A DNA stretch of 64,000 bases. It comes from a virus. Made by a program: the position numbers and the translations under genes. The notes under the pieces were generated by a model. That model made no database searches and was not told the DNA's origin. It saw only the letters and a program-made list of their open reading frames with translations. Of the stretch, positions 26,030 to 35,466 are shown piece by piece (position 1 is the stretch's first letter; each line of letters begins with the position of its first letter). The stretch spans positions 36,126 to 100,125 of the IMG/VR virus record IMGVR_UViG_3300033978_000457; one strand, written 5' to 3'.

Positions 26030-26785
26030 TTACCTCATTAGTAAATGTTGAAATACATTATTAATTCTTGCCTCAATTGGCAGCCCAAATTTTTCTTGCC
26101 CAGTGTCTCTCAGGACACAGACTACAGATGCCCAACTCTCATTACCCGCATTTTGCCCAGTGGTTGACGCAGCTATATCAACAGCTCCAGAAGTCCAATT
26201 TACGCTCATTAAACCTACACGAGAATCAGCCGTCTCTACAATACTTGACTGAATAAAATTATTTACAGATGCAATGGTCCAAGCAGTTGTCAAACTATTT
26301 CCTGCGGCGCCTCCAGCAGCAACAACAACAGCTCCAGTTGTTGTTGGTGTTATACTAGGAGGATTTACTCTAGAAGAGCCTGCCCCTGCAGAACCTGCAG
26401 TAGCCGTTCCATTAAATGGTTGAGTTAAACTAATTCCTCGCCAAACATGAATAGCATAGGCTCCCCCATCTTCAATATTTCCAGTTGGTCCTATTAATAC
26501 TTGTGTATCAGGCGTTGCAGGCATAAATTTGTAATATAAACTTAACCTTGTATTATTATTATCAGTGCCATTTGCGGTACCAATTAATATATATCCTGAA
26601 GTTGCAATGCTAGGCGTTGCAGGCGTACCTCCAGATGCATAGTTAATAGCAACAATAACTAAATCATTTGCAGAAACTCCAGCATCGCTGCCCCCAGTTA
26701 GACCGGAGTTGAGGGCAACTGTTGTGTCTCCAGTAGTTGCCCCTAAGAACCCTGCGGTTTTGCCTCCTACGTATGAAATGGCCAT
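26030..26785 (-). CDS. Probable virion surface protein, beta-rich
   Basis: 251 residues with Gly/Ala/Thr-rich beta-strands (MAISYVGGKTAGFLGATTGD, VVVAAGGAAGNSLTTAW, WASVVCVLRDTG), a composition typical of lectin-like jelly-roll phage adhesins. A short C-terminal basic helix (EARINNVFQHLLMR) could be an assembly segment. No specific family recognised. Confidence 0.7.
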   Translation of the reverse strand: MAISYVGGKTAGFLGATTGDTTVALNSGLTGGSDAGVSANDLVIVAINYASGGTPATPSIATSGYILIGTANGTDNNNTRLSLYYKFMPATPDTQVLIGPTGNIEDGGAYAIHVWRGISLTQPFNGTATAGSAGAGSSRVNPPSITPTTTGAVVVAAGGAAGNSLTTAWTIASVNNFIQSSIVETADSRVGLMSVNWTSGAVDIAASTTGQNAGNESWASVVCVLRDTGQEKFGLPIEARINNVFQHLLMR

Positions 26786-26788
26786 TTA

Positions 26789-28564
26789 TTACGTTCCAAT
26801 CAGAGTTACTTTTAGCCCTTTTGCCGTGCCGTCACCAATTTGATCAACATCTATAGTAATTTCAGCATCGTCTGCTAATGATGTATCTGATATTACTGCT
26901 GCGGTAGCAGCAGTAGTTGAGGTTTTTTCTGTATTATCAATAGTTAGTTTAGTTGATAATATACTAGTGGCTTCTTCGTTGACATCTACTGTAAAAATAT
27001 TACCAGATGTTTGGGCTACGTTTAAATTTCCTCTAATACTTGTAAGTGTCATTGCAAAAGGCATACGGAAAGTAACTTTACTTGTACCTGCTGTAATTGC
27101 TGTAGTTTCATCACTAGCTGCAATTATGAGTATTTTAGAGTTTACAGGTCCTTGGGTGCCTTGCGCACCTGTAGTACCTTGAATGCTTGCTCCTGTAGTA
27201 CCTTGAATACCTTGAGTACCAATTATGCCTTGAATACCTTGACTACCAGCACCTGTAATGCCTTGAGTACCTTGCGCACCTGTAATACCCTGAATACCAG
27301 CACCTGCAGTGCCTTGAGTACCTTGAGTACCAGCACCTGCAATACCCTGAATACCTTGAGCACCTGCAGTGCCTTGAGTACCTTGACTACCAGCACCTGC
27401 AATACCCTGAATACCTTGAGTACCGGCACCTGTAATACCTTGAGTACCTTGAGTACCTTGAGTACCCGTGTTACCTGTTATACCTTGAGTACCTGTATTG
27501 CCTGTTGTACCCTGAGTACCTTGAGCACCAGTGTTACCTGTTGTACCCTGAGTACCAGTGTTACCAGTGTTACCTGTTGTACCCTGAGTACCTTGACGGC
27601 CTTGAATACCTTGAGCACCTTGGACACCTTGAGTACCCTGTGGACCTTGAGTGCCTTGTATACCTTGAGAACCAGTTATACCCTGAGTACCGGCACCTGT
27701 AATACCTTGAATACCTTGAGCACCCTGAGAACCAGTTATACCTTGAATACCTTGAGTACCAGCGCCTGTAGTGCCTTGAATACCTTGAGTACCTTGAATA
27801 CCTGTAATACCTTGACTACCAGCACCTGTAATACCTTGGGTGCCTTGAGTACCAGCGCCCATAGTACCTTGCATACCTTGGGAACCAGTTATGCCTTGAA
27901 TACCTTGAGAACCAGCACCTGTAGTGCCTTGAATACCTTGAGTACCTTGAATACCTGTAATACCTTGACTACCAGCACCTGTAATACCTTGGGTGCCTTG
28001 AGTACCAGCGCCCATAGTACCTTGCGTACCTTGGGAACCAGTTATGCCTTGAATACCTTGAGAACCAGCACCTGTAGCGCCCTGAGAACCTGTAGTGCCT
28101 TGACGGCCTTGAGTACCTTGACTACCAGCACCTGTAATACCTTGGGTGCCTTGAGTACCAGCGCCCATAGTACCTTGCGTACCTTGGAAACCAGTTATGC
28201 CTTGAATACCTTGAGAACCAGCACCTGTAATGCCTTGGGTACCTTGAGTACCTATGGTGCCTTGTGTACCTTGACGGCCTTGAGTGCCTTGAGTGCCTTG
28301 AATACCTTGAGTGCCTATAGTACCTTGGACACCGCTAGCGCCTTGAGTCCCTTCGACGCCTTGACTTCCTGTAGTACCTTGAGTACCGGCGCCTGTAGTA
28401 CCTTGAGTACCTTGTGCGCCGGCACCCCCACCTTGAATTCCTTGAATACCTTGACTTCCTGTTACACCATTTGCGCTCCATACAGTACCATTCCAAACGT
28501 ATCTAGTACCGTTTGGGGCAATATATTGATCATCTATGCTTGGAGAATTAGGAAAATTTATCAA
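26789..28564 (-). CDS. Collagen-like tail fibre protein
   Basis: 591 residues. N-terminal 35 residues carry the phage fibre motif GTRYVWNGTVW. Residues about 40-470 are Gly-X-Y triplets dominated by GTQ, GIQ and GAQ, e.g. [12 protein letters not shown]. The last 115 residues form a globular beta domain (KILIIAASDETTAITAGTSK). Such proteins form collagen triple helices with threonine and glutamine in place of hydroxyproline. A second collagen-like protein is at 31781-33532. Confidence 0.9.
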   Translation of the reverse strand: MINFPNSPSIDDQYIAPNGTRYVWNGTVWSANGVTGSQGIQGIQGGGAGAQGTQGTTGAGTQGTTGSQGVEGTQGASGVQGTIGTQGIQGTQGTQGRQGTQGTIGTQGTQGITGAGSQGIQGITGFQGTQGTMGAGTQGTQGITGAGSQGTQGRQGTTGSQGATGAGSQGIQGITGSQGTQGTMGAGTQGTQGITGAGSQGITGIQGTQGIQGTTGAGSQGIQGITGSQGMQGTMGAGTQGTQGITGAGSQGITGIQGTQGIQGTTGAGTQGIQGITGSQGAQGIQGITGAGTQGITGSQGIQGTQGPQGTQGVQGAQGIQGRQGTQGTTGNTGNTGTQGTTGNTGAQGTQGTTGNTGTQGITGNTGTQGTQGTQGITGAGTQGIQGIAGAGSQGTQGTAGAQGIQGIAGAGTQGTQGTAGAGIQGITGAQGTQGITGAGSQGIQGIIGTQGIQGTTGASIQGTTGAQGTQGPVNSKILIIAASDETTAITAGTSKVTFRMPFAMTLTSIRGNLNVAQTSGNIFTVDVNEEATSILSTKLTIDNTEKTSTTAATAAVISDTSLADDAEITIDVDQIGDGTAKGLKVTLIGT

Positions 28565-28605
28565 TTATTTTACCTTATAGAAAAATATAAAATTTTTCTT
28601 TCTTT

Positions 28606-31458
28606 TTAGAAGTTTATCATCATTCTACAGAGTAGAGTTGTAGTATTTAGGAAAGTATATAGGTAACCAACGTCACCTAGAGGGTCTTCGATATATTCTA
28701 GGAAGTTACCATTATGTGCAGCACCGTTTAACAGAGTCGTTGTACCTATTCCAGTAACTTCTTGTGTCCGAACATCCATAGCAAAGAGACGTGTTGGGCC
28801 CGAAGCAACGTTTCTTGTTAAGAATACTCTATCGCCCCCATCATAACAATATGATGAACCTGCTGTATATGATTCTGATTGAGGGTGAATAGTGATACCA
28901 AAATCCCATTTTCCAGTTGTAATATCATAGCGATCAATTTGGTTAGCACCACCACCACGTGGTGAGTAGATATATCTAGCTCTATTATTTGTACTGTTGT
29001 GAGCCCAAACAAGATCAATACCCGTACTACGAACTGGTATGGACAATATACAATAAGCAGTTGTTGCATCTGGCGTACCGGTAATAGTTAGTGCAGTAGC
29101 TGTATTTGCAGTAATTACGCTTTCAGTTCCACCAAGTGTGCCTGCCATAAAACGAATACGTTTACCTGCCCAGTAATTTGTAGTCCAGTTTTTTGTTGTT
29201 GCCTCTGTAAGCGTAGAGGCGGCACCAGCCGTGGCTAGTCCCCAGGAGTCAGCAATTTCATATTTTGTGGTTGCATCTGGAGTAAAAGATTGTGTTGTAT
29301 ATGTTAAAGTTGTTGCTGTGTTTGATGTAATTGAGATACGACCTGAGCCATATCCAGTACCCGCCTCAACTTTAAATAGATAACCAGCCCAGCAATTTAC
29401 TGGCCAATTTTTGCTTGAATCTACAAGAGTAGTAGCAGAGCCACCTGATGCACGACCATACGCTGCTTCAACACCCTGCCTACGTTGATCATCCACACCA
29501 AAAGCTTTAGTATCTTGGATGTAGTAACGAGATGTACCGTTTGCACCAGCCACAATCGTTGCAACTGTAAGAGATGTAGCTGTGTTTGAAACGATCCAAC
29601 GAGTCTGAGTAGCACCTGCTAAACCTGCAGCTTGAAGAATCACTGTTCTTCCAACGTGCTCGTTTACGATCCAGTTCTTAGATGGATCAACAATGACAGT
29701 TGTAGACTGCGAGGCTGTAGCTGCCATTGATGCCGCTTCTGATGTAGCAACAGAGAATGACGTTATTCCGTTAACACCGATAACCGTGTAAGCTGCGTTC
29801 CATCCTGCGCTGTTGCACCCAGCAAATGTAACACTATCACCAGATTTGATGAAGTGGTTAGTTGCCGTTGTAATTAGTGCTGTTGGGCCAACTGTCGTGA
29901 TTTCGATTGTACATCCAGATCCGGTACCACCGGTTGTAGCTCTACCTGTACCGACCGCGAATCCTGTAGCTGTTCCTGAATGCTGAAGAGCAATACTCGT
30001 AACAGCACCAGAAGCTCCAACTCCAGTCACGATAACCTGAGCACCAGTACCACCAACCGAACAAGTTAGAACGTCACCAAGCGAATAATTTGTGCCTGCT
30101 GCCGTTGGCGTAGCGTTTACTGCTTGAATACCAAGCGCAATACGTGCTCCGGTAGTTACGCCAAATGGAATCCAACCCCCAGCAGTACCATTAAGTGCAC
30201 AAGTGATGTTAGCTGCGACCCCATCATCAAAGTTAAGCCCACTCATCCAATAATCGTTTTCAATGGAGTAAGCAAACATTGAACTGACTGAGCCAATCAT
30301 CGTGAAAAATTTGTCATAATCAGGCCAAATTTCATAGTCGCTAGTAGAGTCTGGGGTTACAGTCCAGTCTCTGTTTAATTGAAATACTGTAGCGGTGTTG
30401 CCAACAATTCTACGATGTTGACCAATGCCTAAACCTGATTTGATATAAAGACGATAATTTACGTAGCGATCAACTGGCATAGCTGCGCCAGCATCAGTTA
30501 CCGTTCTAGCGGTGGCTGAAAGTGCGCCTAGTTTAGCTGTTACTAAAGCTGCGCCAACTTTGCCTGTTCTTTCGCAGGCAAAATCGGTCATAGCTGCGGA
30601 TGGAAGAATAGTAGCAGGTAATGATTTTTGTTGCCATGTGTCTGCAGCAATATCGTAGTAATACAACGTTGGTGCGGTTGCGCTTCCAATAAATGCGTAT
30701 ATACCGCCTGTTTTAATAGTGGCAAAAGAAGAATAATTTGGTATTGTATCCCATGCAGTAACTGTATAGCTTGCGGAAAGGATTTCAAAGTGAGATTGTG
30801 TACCAGCTGTGCTGATTGGGAGTGCGTAGGGAGCTACAGCTAAGTAAGATTGATTGTTCCAGTGATCGTGTGGCATAAGGTTAGCATCAGAAACGTACAG
30901 CGTTGTTGCATCGTTATAAAGAATCTTCTTATAACCTGTAACGCCGGTGCTGAATGTAATCGCTACTGTGTAGCCAGCCCACTGATTTATTCGCCATTTC
31001 TTTGTAGAATCTGCAATGCTAGCTGCTGCTGCAGTTGTTACAACACCGAAATCATGAATAGTATCTCCAACGTAAGTTAGGGTTTTTTCCTGCCCCGTTC
31101 CTGGCCCTTGAATAATTCTAAGAGTTTCACCGTTAAATTTACCTGTACCAATACCCCCAATTTGCACTGTGGTTGATGTAGCAGAAATAATTCGGGCGTG
31201 ATGCCCGCGATTTTTAGTAACACGGAGTTTAGTTCCAACAGCTGGCAGACCTGGACAGGTTGCAAGCTGAATAAATGTATCTGCCCAAACATCGTATTTG
31301 TAAAACGCGCTACCAACTAGAATATAGATAAATCTACTGTCTGCTGAATCTTCTGGAGATGTCATGGCGCTAATACCGCTAACCGCTACCGGACTTTGAC
31401 TCATCAATTCAAAGAATGGAAGATCAATAGTTTTCTTATTATTATTTTCAAATGCCAT
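28606..31458 (-). CDS. Large virion protein with repeated beta modules
   Basis: 950 residues. A kelch/propeller-like N-terminal part (RFIYILVGSAFYKYDVWADT) and at least four copies of a module that starts D.(S/T)K.W..N.W.G: STKKWRINQWAG, PSKNWIVNEHVG, SSKNWPVNCWAG, TTKNWTTNYWAG, each followed by SNTATxLT. The C-terminus returns to propeller-like sequence (RYDITTGKWDFG). Probably a receptor-binding or long fibre protein. Confidence 0.8.
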   Translation of the reverse strand: MAFENNNKKTIDLPFFELMSQSPVAVSGISAMTSPEDSADSRFIYILVGSAFYKYDVWADTFIQLATCPGLPAVGTKLRVTKNRGHHARIISATSTTVQIGGIGTGKFNGETLRIIQGPGTGQEKTLTYVGDTIHDFGVVTTAAAASIADSTKKWRINQWAGYTVAITFSTGVTGYKKILYNDATTLYVSDANLMPHDHWNNQSYLAVAPYALPISTAGTQSHFEILSASYTVTAWDTIPNYSSFATIKTGGIYAFIGSATAPTLYYYDIAADTWQQKSLPATILPSAAMTDFACERTGKVGAALVTAKLGALSATARTVTDAGAAMPVDRYVNYRLYIKSGLGIGQHRRIVGNTATVFQLNRDWTVTPDSTSDYEIWPDYDKFFTMIGSVSSMFAYSIENDYWMSGLNFDDGVAANITCALNGTAGGWIPFGVTTGARIALGIQAVNATPTAAGTNYSLGDVLTCSVGGTGAQVIVTGVGASGAVTSIALQHSGTATGFAVGTGRATTGGTGSGCTIEITTVGPTALITTATNHFIKSGDSVTFAGCNSAGWNAAYTVIGVNGITSFSVATSEAASMAATASQSTTVIVDPSKNWIVNEHVGRTVILQAAGLAGATQTRWIVSNTATSLTVATIVAGANGTSRYYIQDTKAFGVDDQRRQGVEAAYGRASGGSATTLVDSSKNWPVNCWAGYLFKVEAGTGYGSGRISITSNTATTLTYTTQSFTPDATTKYEIADSWGLATAGAASTLTEATTKNWTTNYWAGKRIRFMAGTLGGTESVITANTATALTITGTPDATTAYCILSIPVRSTGIDLVWAHNSTNNRARYIYSPRGGGANQIDRYDITTGKWDFGITIHPQSESYTAGSSYCYDGGDRVFLTRNVASGPTRLFAMDVRTQEVTGIGTTTLLNGAAHNGNFLEYIEDPLGDVGYLYTFLNTTTLLCRMMINF

Positions 31459-31459
31459 G

Positions 31460-31777
31460 TTATACTGTCCACTTCACATTGGCGCGGGGGCCTACTGCGT
31501 ATCCTACGCGATTTTGAGATTTCATTTGGTCAAATGCCGAAACACCACCAATAGCCGCAATGTTATTTAGTGCTGCAACTGTAGTTACTGTAGTTACTGT
31601 AGTTACTGTAGTTACTGCAGCTAAAGTTGGTAAGGTTGGAATGCTGGCTTCGACCTGTAAACGATTAGAGCCGCCACCAACAACGTTTCCTAGTGGTTTA
31701 AGTAATCGAAAAATTTGACGCAATAACCCTAAACTGTCATCTTGCGCCATACCTTCTAAAGGCTTTTTATCCGCCAT
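31460..31777 (-). CDS. Small virion-block protein with VTT repeats
   Basis: 105 residues. A helical N-terminus (DSLGLLRQIFRLLKPLG) and a repeat of V-T-T (AAVTTVTTVTTVTTVAAL) that looks like a trimeric-helix linker, then a short basic tail. Flanked by fibre genes; likely a fibre connector or chaperone. Confidence 0.65.
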   Translation of the reverse strand: MADKKPLEGMAQDDSLGLLRQIFRLLKPLGNVVGGGSNRLQVEASIPTLPTLAAVTTVTTVTTVTTVAALNNIAAIGGVSAFDQMKSQNRVGYAVGPRANVKWTV

Positions 31778-31780
31778 AAT

Positions 31781-33532
31781 TTATGTCCCATCACTTATCG
31801 TTAAATCCACGATGTTGCCTAGAGCGTCTGTTTCCCACCACATCCAAATACCGGTAGCAACGGGTCTAGTTTGTTGTACGTAGACTTCTGTAGCTCCACC
31901 CGGACCCCCGCCGGAACCTGAGGGACCTTGTATGCCCTGTGTTCCTGCACCTGTACTACCTTGAATACCTGTAGCACCTTGAATACCTGTAGCACCTTGA
32001 ATGCCTGTAGCACCTTGTGACCCTGCGCCTGTAGTGCCTTGAGTGCCTTGAGTGCCAGTAGCACCTTGGGTGCCGGTAGCACCTTGGCTGCCGGCGCCTG
32101 TAGTACCTTGTATGCCCTGCGCTCCTTGTGATCCAACAGAACTAATTAGTACTGCAAGGTGAACATTATTAGCAAATCCTGTTGTTCCAACTCCTCCCGA
32201 AGAAAGCAGGGTAACAGGGTATGTAACATACGCGTTAGAAGTGTTGGCATTTACAACAGTTGGGTTACCAGAAAGTTGCCAACTTTGAAAATCAGCACTT
32301 TCAATTTTAGACTGTATTCTGAATTGGCTACCTGAGGTTAGTGCAGCTAGGATAAATTCTATATCAACGCCATCATCGTTGATGTGAAAAAAGTTAATTT
32401 GCGTAGCACTAGTTTGAGTCGCATTATTCCATAACAAGTGACCTGAAAGAGGCTGACCACTAGTAGTATTAGCATCGGCTCTATAGGTAAAGACGGATGT
32501 AGATCCGCCTAAGGAACCCTGAGTACCTGTAGCACCTTGTGTACCTATAATACCCTGGGTGCCCTGAGTACCCTGAGTACCTTGAATACCTATAGCGCCT
32601 TGAATACCTATAGCGCCTTGAGTGCCTGTAGTGCCTTGTGACCCTGCGCCTGTAGTACCTTGTATTCCTGTAGCGCCTTGAGTGCCTACAGCGCCTTGGG
32701 CTCCTGTATCACCTTGTGTGCCTTGGGCTCCTACGTCCCCTTGTGTGCCCTGGGCTCCTACGTCCCCTTGTGTGCCTGCGTCCCCTTGTATGCCTGTAGC
32801 GCCTTGCGCCCCTTCGCCTGTAGCGCCTTGAGTACCTATAGCACCTTGAGTACCTGTAGCACCTTGAGTACCTATAGCACCTTGTGTTCCTGCACCTGTA
32901 GTTCCTTGAGCTCCTGTAGCTCCTTGTATACCTGTACCTATAGCACCTTGAGTACCTGTAGCACCTTGTGTTCCTGCACCTGTGGTTCCTTGAGTTCCTG
33001 TAGCTCCTTGTATACCTGTACCTGTAGCACCTTGAGTACCTATAGCACCCTGCGTTCCTACGCCTGTAGTACCTTGAGCACCAGTAGTACCTTGAGTACC
33101 TGCTCCTATAGTGCCTTGGGTACCCTGAGCACCCTGAGCACCCTGAGAACCAGTTATACCTTGAATACCTTGAGTACCCGCACCTATAATACCTTGGGTA
33201 CCTTGAACACCAGTTATACCTTGAGTGCCTTGAGTACCCGCACCTATACTACCCTGGGTGCCTTGAGAGCCTAGTATACCTTGAGCACCTTGAGAGCCCG
33301 TTATGCCTTGAATACCTTGAGCTCCAGCACCTGTAGTGCCTTGGGTACCTTGGGTACCTACTGTTCCTAAAATACCGGCTGTACCTTGAGTACCTATAGT
33401 ACCTTGAGTACCCTGCACTCCCTGTATGCCAGGCACTCCCTGATCAACAGGCAAAGCTAGTTGTACTACAACTTCATTTTCTATTACTTCAAGTGTTATC
33501 GTTTGGCCAGGCACTAGTACATAGTTTGTCAC
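31781..33532 (-). CDS. Second collagen-like fibre protein
   Basis: 583 residues. N-terminal strand segment ([17 protein letters not shown]), a long Gly-X-Y region ([12 protein letters not shown]-type triplets), an interrupting globular beta domain at about residues 350-460 ([20 protein letters not shown]), a short second collagen stretch, then a C-terminal domain with [18 protein letters not shown], a motif shared with other phage tail-fibre tips. The two collagen proteins share triplet usage and may be paralogues. Confidence 0.88.
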   Translation of the reverse strand: MTNYVLVPGQTITLEVIENEVVVQLALPVDQGVPGIQGVQGTQGTIGTQGTAGILGTVGTQGTQGTTGAGAQGIQGITGSQGAQGILGSQGTQGSIGAGTQGTQGITGVQGTQGIIGAGTQGIQGITGSQGAQGAQGTQGTIGAGTQGTTGAQGTTGVGTQGAIGTQGATGTGIQGATGTQGTTGAGTQGATGTQGAIGTGIQGATGAQGTTGAGTQGAIGTQGATGTQGAIGTQGATGEGAQGATGIQGDAGTQGDVGAQGTQGDVGAQGTQGDTGAQGAVGTQGATGIQGTTGAGSQGTTGTQGAIGIQGAIGIQGTQGTQGTQGIIGTQGATGTQGSLGGSTSVFTYRADANTTSGQPLSGHLLWNNATQTSATQINFFHINDDGVDIEFILAALTSGSQFRIQSKIESADFQSWQLSGNPTVVNANTSNAYVTYPVTLLSSGGVGTTGFANNVHLAVLISSVGSQGAQGIQGTTGAGSQGATGTQGATGTQGTQGTTGAGSQGATGIQGATGIQGATGIQGSTGAGTQGIQGPSGSGGGPGGATEVYVQQTRPVATGIWMWWETDALGNIVDLTISDGT

Positions 33533-33885
33533 TAAACTGTTACCTCTGGCGTCAGGGTAATTTTGCCCTGCATCGCTCTTGTCACATCACCACTGGGCAA
33601 TACTACTTCTATGTCATATACATAACTTGTAGCTTCTAATGCGCTAGTGTCTGCAGCTATTAAAGTTATCCCAAAAACTCCTGTTGCAGTGTTTAAGAAC
33701 GCTTTTCCATTTGCTATAGTGCAAGATAGGCTAGCAGTAGTTGATGTGTGGTTTTTCTTTAATGCCCCACGAATTGTAGCGCCCGTTAAATCTACGGGCA
33801 CATCGTTAACTACATAACGCATACGAATAGGGTAATCAGCACCTTGCGGAACTACATAATCTCTAACAACTGGATCAGCAATCAA
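33532..33885 (-). CDS. Baseplate/tail Ig-like protein (BppU-type N-domain)
   Basis: 117 residues. [20 protein letters not shown]...[13 protein letters not shown] and [22 protein letters not shown] match the small beta-sandwich found at the N-terminus of phage upper baseplate proteins. First gene of the fibre block; its ATG is close to a terminator, and no class promoter precedes it. Confidence 0.7.
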   Translation of the reverse strand: MIADPVVRDYVVPQGADYPIRMRYVVNDVPVDLTGATIRGALKKNHTSTTASLSCTIANGKAFLNTATGVFGITLIAADTSALEATSYVYDIEVVLPSGDVTRAMQGKITLTPEVTV

Positions 33886-33921
33886 GATACTCCCTTTTGA
33901 ACCTGCATCAATTTAGATACG

Positions 33922-33953
33922 AGAAAAAGGGTAGCAGATGGCATCTGCTCCCC
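33922..33953 (-). terminator. Terminator between tRNA unit and fibre block
   Basis: Stem AGCAGAT/ATCTGCT extended by GGG/CCC pairs, 3-nt loop, then TTTTT on the minus strand. It separates the Gly-tRNA region from the virion genes at 33885. Confidence 0.85.
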
Positions 33954-34099
33954 TCTCAAAAAATTCATAATGCGGAAAGATTTTGGGCCTATGGGTACCA
34001 TCCCTAGTCTTTCCGGCGATCTTAGATCGCTCTCCCCAGGGTTAAATGGGGCACCCGATTTGCCTTACGTTACCACACGCAGTTTTGTCGGGACATATT
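33954..34099 (-). other. Structured gene-free segment
   Basis: No ORF. Contains a 41-nt element closed by GGAAAGA/TCTTTCC (33974-34014), a 15-nt hairpin GCGATCTTAGATCGC, and CCCC/GGGG arms. This resembles the multibranched RNAs elsewhere in the tRNA regions. Function unknown. Confidence 0.5.
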
Positions 34100-34171
34100 T
34101 GGTATGAGGAGTAAGATTTGCACTTACATTGCTCCAAGCAAATGGAGGTCTTAGATTTAGATGATCCTCAT
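34100..34171 (-). tRNA. Aberrant tRNA-like gene, nonstandard anticodon loop
   Basis: 72 nt with acceptor ATGAGGA/TCCTCAT, A73 and encoded CCA; one base separates it from the CCA of the Gly tRNA upstream. T-arm GTAAG-TGCAAAT-CTTAC is intact. The D-arm is reduced to three pairs and lacks the GG loop. The anticodon arm CTCCA/TGGAG leaves a 6-nt loop (TTTGCT), or with four pairs an 8-nt loop. Either would be unusual for decoding. Could be a pseudogene or a specialised tRNA. Confidence 0.55.
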
Positions 34172-34172
34172 A

Positions 34173-34247
<75 letters not shown>

Positions 34248-34287
34248 AAATTATTCTTTAACATCAAATAGATAAAACTTGAGCATA

Positions 34288-34437
34288 CTAACTTTTCTTG
34301 CGAATTGGTTGCGCAGCCACTCTATTCTGGCTCGCATATCTAGTGTCATGTACAACCTTTACAAGAGATTCTCGATCCCTGACTTCGGGGTGCTTCTCTT
34401 GATATGCTTTTAACAGTTTTTCTTCTAGTTCGGTCAT
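34288..34437 (-). CDS. 49-residue hypothetical protein
   Basis: MTELEEKLLKAYQEKHPEVR..., charged and helical, basic C-terminus (PIRKKS). The frame is open further upstream, but that extension lies in the Ser tRNA, so ATG 34437 is preferred. Function unknown. Confidence 0.6.
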   Translation of the reverse strand: MTELEEKLLKAYQEKHPEVRDRESLVKVVHDTRYASQNRVAAQPIRKKS

Positions 34438-34452
34438 TTCTCTTTTCTCATA

Positions 34453-34539
34453 TGGCGGATAGCGGTCGGTCTCGATCCACAGTGCTTTCACACCCAACCG
34501 CTTTCAAGGCGGTGCCCAGTCCCACTGAGTTCACTATCC
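34453..34539 (-). tRNA. tRNA-Ser(TGA)
   Basis: Acceptor GGATAGT/GCTATCC, G73, encoded CCA, anticodon loop CTTGAAA on an ACCGC/GCGGT stem, type II variable arm. The T-loop is GATCGAG-like rather than TTCGA, a deviation shared by several tRNAs here. Confidence 0.9.
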
Positions 34540-34546
34540 AAAATAA

Positions 34547-34612
34547 TTTCGGCACAAAACCCGCTAAGCGGTGAGGCCGGGATTTTCCGAATCCTATCAA
34601 CAGAGCCGGAAA
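34547..34612 (-). ncRNA. Structured RNA element between tRNA-Ser and the 106-nt RNA
   Basis: Closed by GCCGAAA with TTTC(C)GGC (one bulge). Inside are hairpins GGATT-CGGAA-AATCC and CCGC-TTA-GCGG, the latter followed by GTTTTG. Could be a separate small RNA or a processing spacer/terminator. Confidence 0.45.
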
Positions 34613-34614
34613 GA

Positions 34615-34720
34615 AACTTATTTGAGGGGAGCAGCACGTTAATCTACTTGCCAATACTCTAACATAGGTACCTATGCGCCGGCGAGCTCTTGCTTTGGTA
34701 GTGCCACCCTCAAATAAGTT
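34615..34720 (-). ncRNA. 106-nt RNA closed by a perfect 14-bp helix
   Basis: AACTTATTTGAGGG (34615-34628) pairs perfectly with CCCTCAAATAAGTT (34707-34720). The interior holds a 14-nt palindrome around GGTACC. In the same transcript, the minus-strand segment 34789-34781 (AATAAGTTC) is complementary to the first strand of this helix, offering an alternative pairing. First stable element after the promoter at 34805. Confidence 0.6.
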
Positions 34721-34804
34721 CGCTTGTCTCTTCTCAATCGTCGCTGGGCTAAAGCCAGGTCACATCTGTCCGAGCATCAAGAACTTATTCTTTATCGTCC
34801 TTAC

Positions 34805-34833
34805 AGTATAGCTCGGACCCATCACAAAGTCAA
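34805..34833 (-). promoter_or_regulatory. Sigma70-like promoter for the 34-kb RNA cluster
   Basis: -35 TTGACT (34828-34833), 17-bp spacer, -10 TATACT (34805-34810), perfect upstream box AAAAAATAGTTC. The spacer GTCC is complementary to GGAC just after the start. Confidence 0.9.
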
Positions 34834-35054
34834 GAACTATTTTTTAAGTTCTGCATTTCAAGAGATAGCTGATAAAGTAGTCGAATTTGCTCATCATGTG
34901 TCAGAAATTTATAGGGATCATAAAGACAGAAATCCCCTGCAGACCTAGGTTCTTGAGTAAGGAAGACACATTCTCTAGGATAATCAGTAGAGTTGGTCAG
35001 CACTCCAAAATCGATCTGCTTTCGACCGATATCATGAATAATTACCTTCATCAT
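34830..35054 (-). CDS. Hypothetical protein
   Basis: 74 residues, MMKVIIHDIGRKQIDFGVLT; C-terminal helix. Starts within the stop of the upstream gene (4-nt overlap) and ends inside the -35 box of the promoter at 34805-34833. No family recognised. Confidence 0.7.
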   Translation of the reverse strand: MMKVIIHDIGRKQIDFGVLTNSTDYPRECVFLTQEPRSAGDFCLYDPYKFLTHDEQIRLLYQLSLEMQNLKNSS

Positions 35055-35362
35055 TTTTGGCGAGCCTTAGCGTATACATGCCAGACGTAGTTGCCATTAT
35101 CCTCTAGATACGTGCCTAGAAATTCAAATCCTTCATCAATGGGTTCCCCAGTGCCGTAGATTCTAATCTCTGCTATAACTTTAACAGTTGACTCAGGGCA
35201 ATGTTGAACCCAAACCATGGGACTATCTTTTTGAATCGCAGCATAAAGAAACTTTGCTGGCATCCCTAGCTCAATCTCACCTGAAAAGGCGGAGAACTTG
35301 TGGACGACTCGCTTCGGAGAAGGAGCAAGCATATGCTCAAGAGTTAGACCAGTCGCAGTCAT
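35051..35362 (-). CDS. Hypothetical protein (DUF7352-like)
   Basis: 103 residues. Pattern VHKFSAFSGEIELGMPAKFLYAA followed by two beta hairpins and GTYLEDNGNYVWHVY is typical of a small phage protein family of unknown function. Follows the Pro tRNA on the minus strand. Confidence 0.7.
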   Translation of the reverse strand: MTATGLTLEHMLAPSPKRVVHKFSAFSGEIELGMPAKFLYAAIQKDSPMVWVQHCPESTVKVIAEIRIYGTGEPIDEGFEFLGTYLEDNGNYVWHVYAKARQK

Positions 35363-35379
35363 AATGTTTCCTTAAAAAA

Positions 35380-35457
35380 TGGTCGGGGTGGCGGGGATCG
35401 AACTCGCGAAACCTCTCGCTCCCAAAGCGAGCGCTCTACCATCTGAGCTACACCCCG
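35380..35457 (-). tRNA. tRNA-Pro(TGG)
   Basis: Acceptor CGGGGTG/CACCCCG, A73, encoded CCA, anticodon loop TTTGGGA on a CTCGC/GCGAG stem, T-loop TTCGATC. Confidence 0.95.
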
Positions 35458-35466
35458 AGAATAGTG

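Noticed and set aside
26900-28450. CRISPR-like periodic repeats
   Set aside because: The periodicity is 9 nt and multiples within a coding frame of Gly-X-Y triplets, with no constant repeat plus unique spacer structure.
27152-28609. 485-codon plus-strand frame rich in Leu, Ser, Thr and Cys
   Set aside because: Exact antisense of the collagen-like Gly-X-Y repeats, which avoid stops on the opposite strand.
32660-33274. 204-codon plus-strand frame
   Set aside because: Antisense shadow of the second collagen-like gene.
34540-34720. RNase P RNA or 6S RNA as identity of the 34.6-kb RNA
   Set aside because: The conserved RNase P GAGGAAAGUC core and the 6S open-complex-like bubble were not found.
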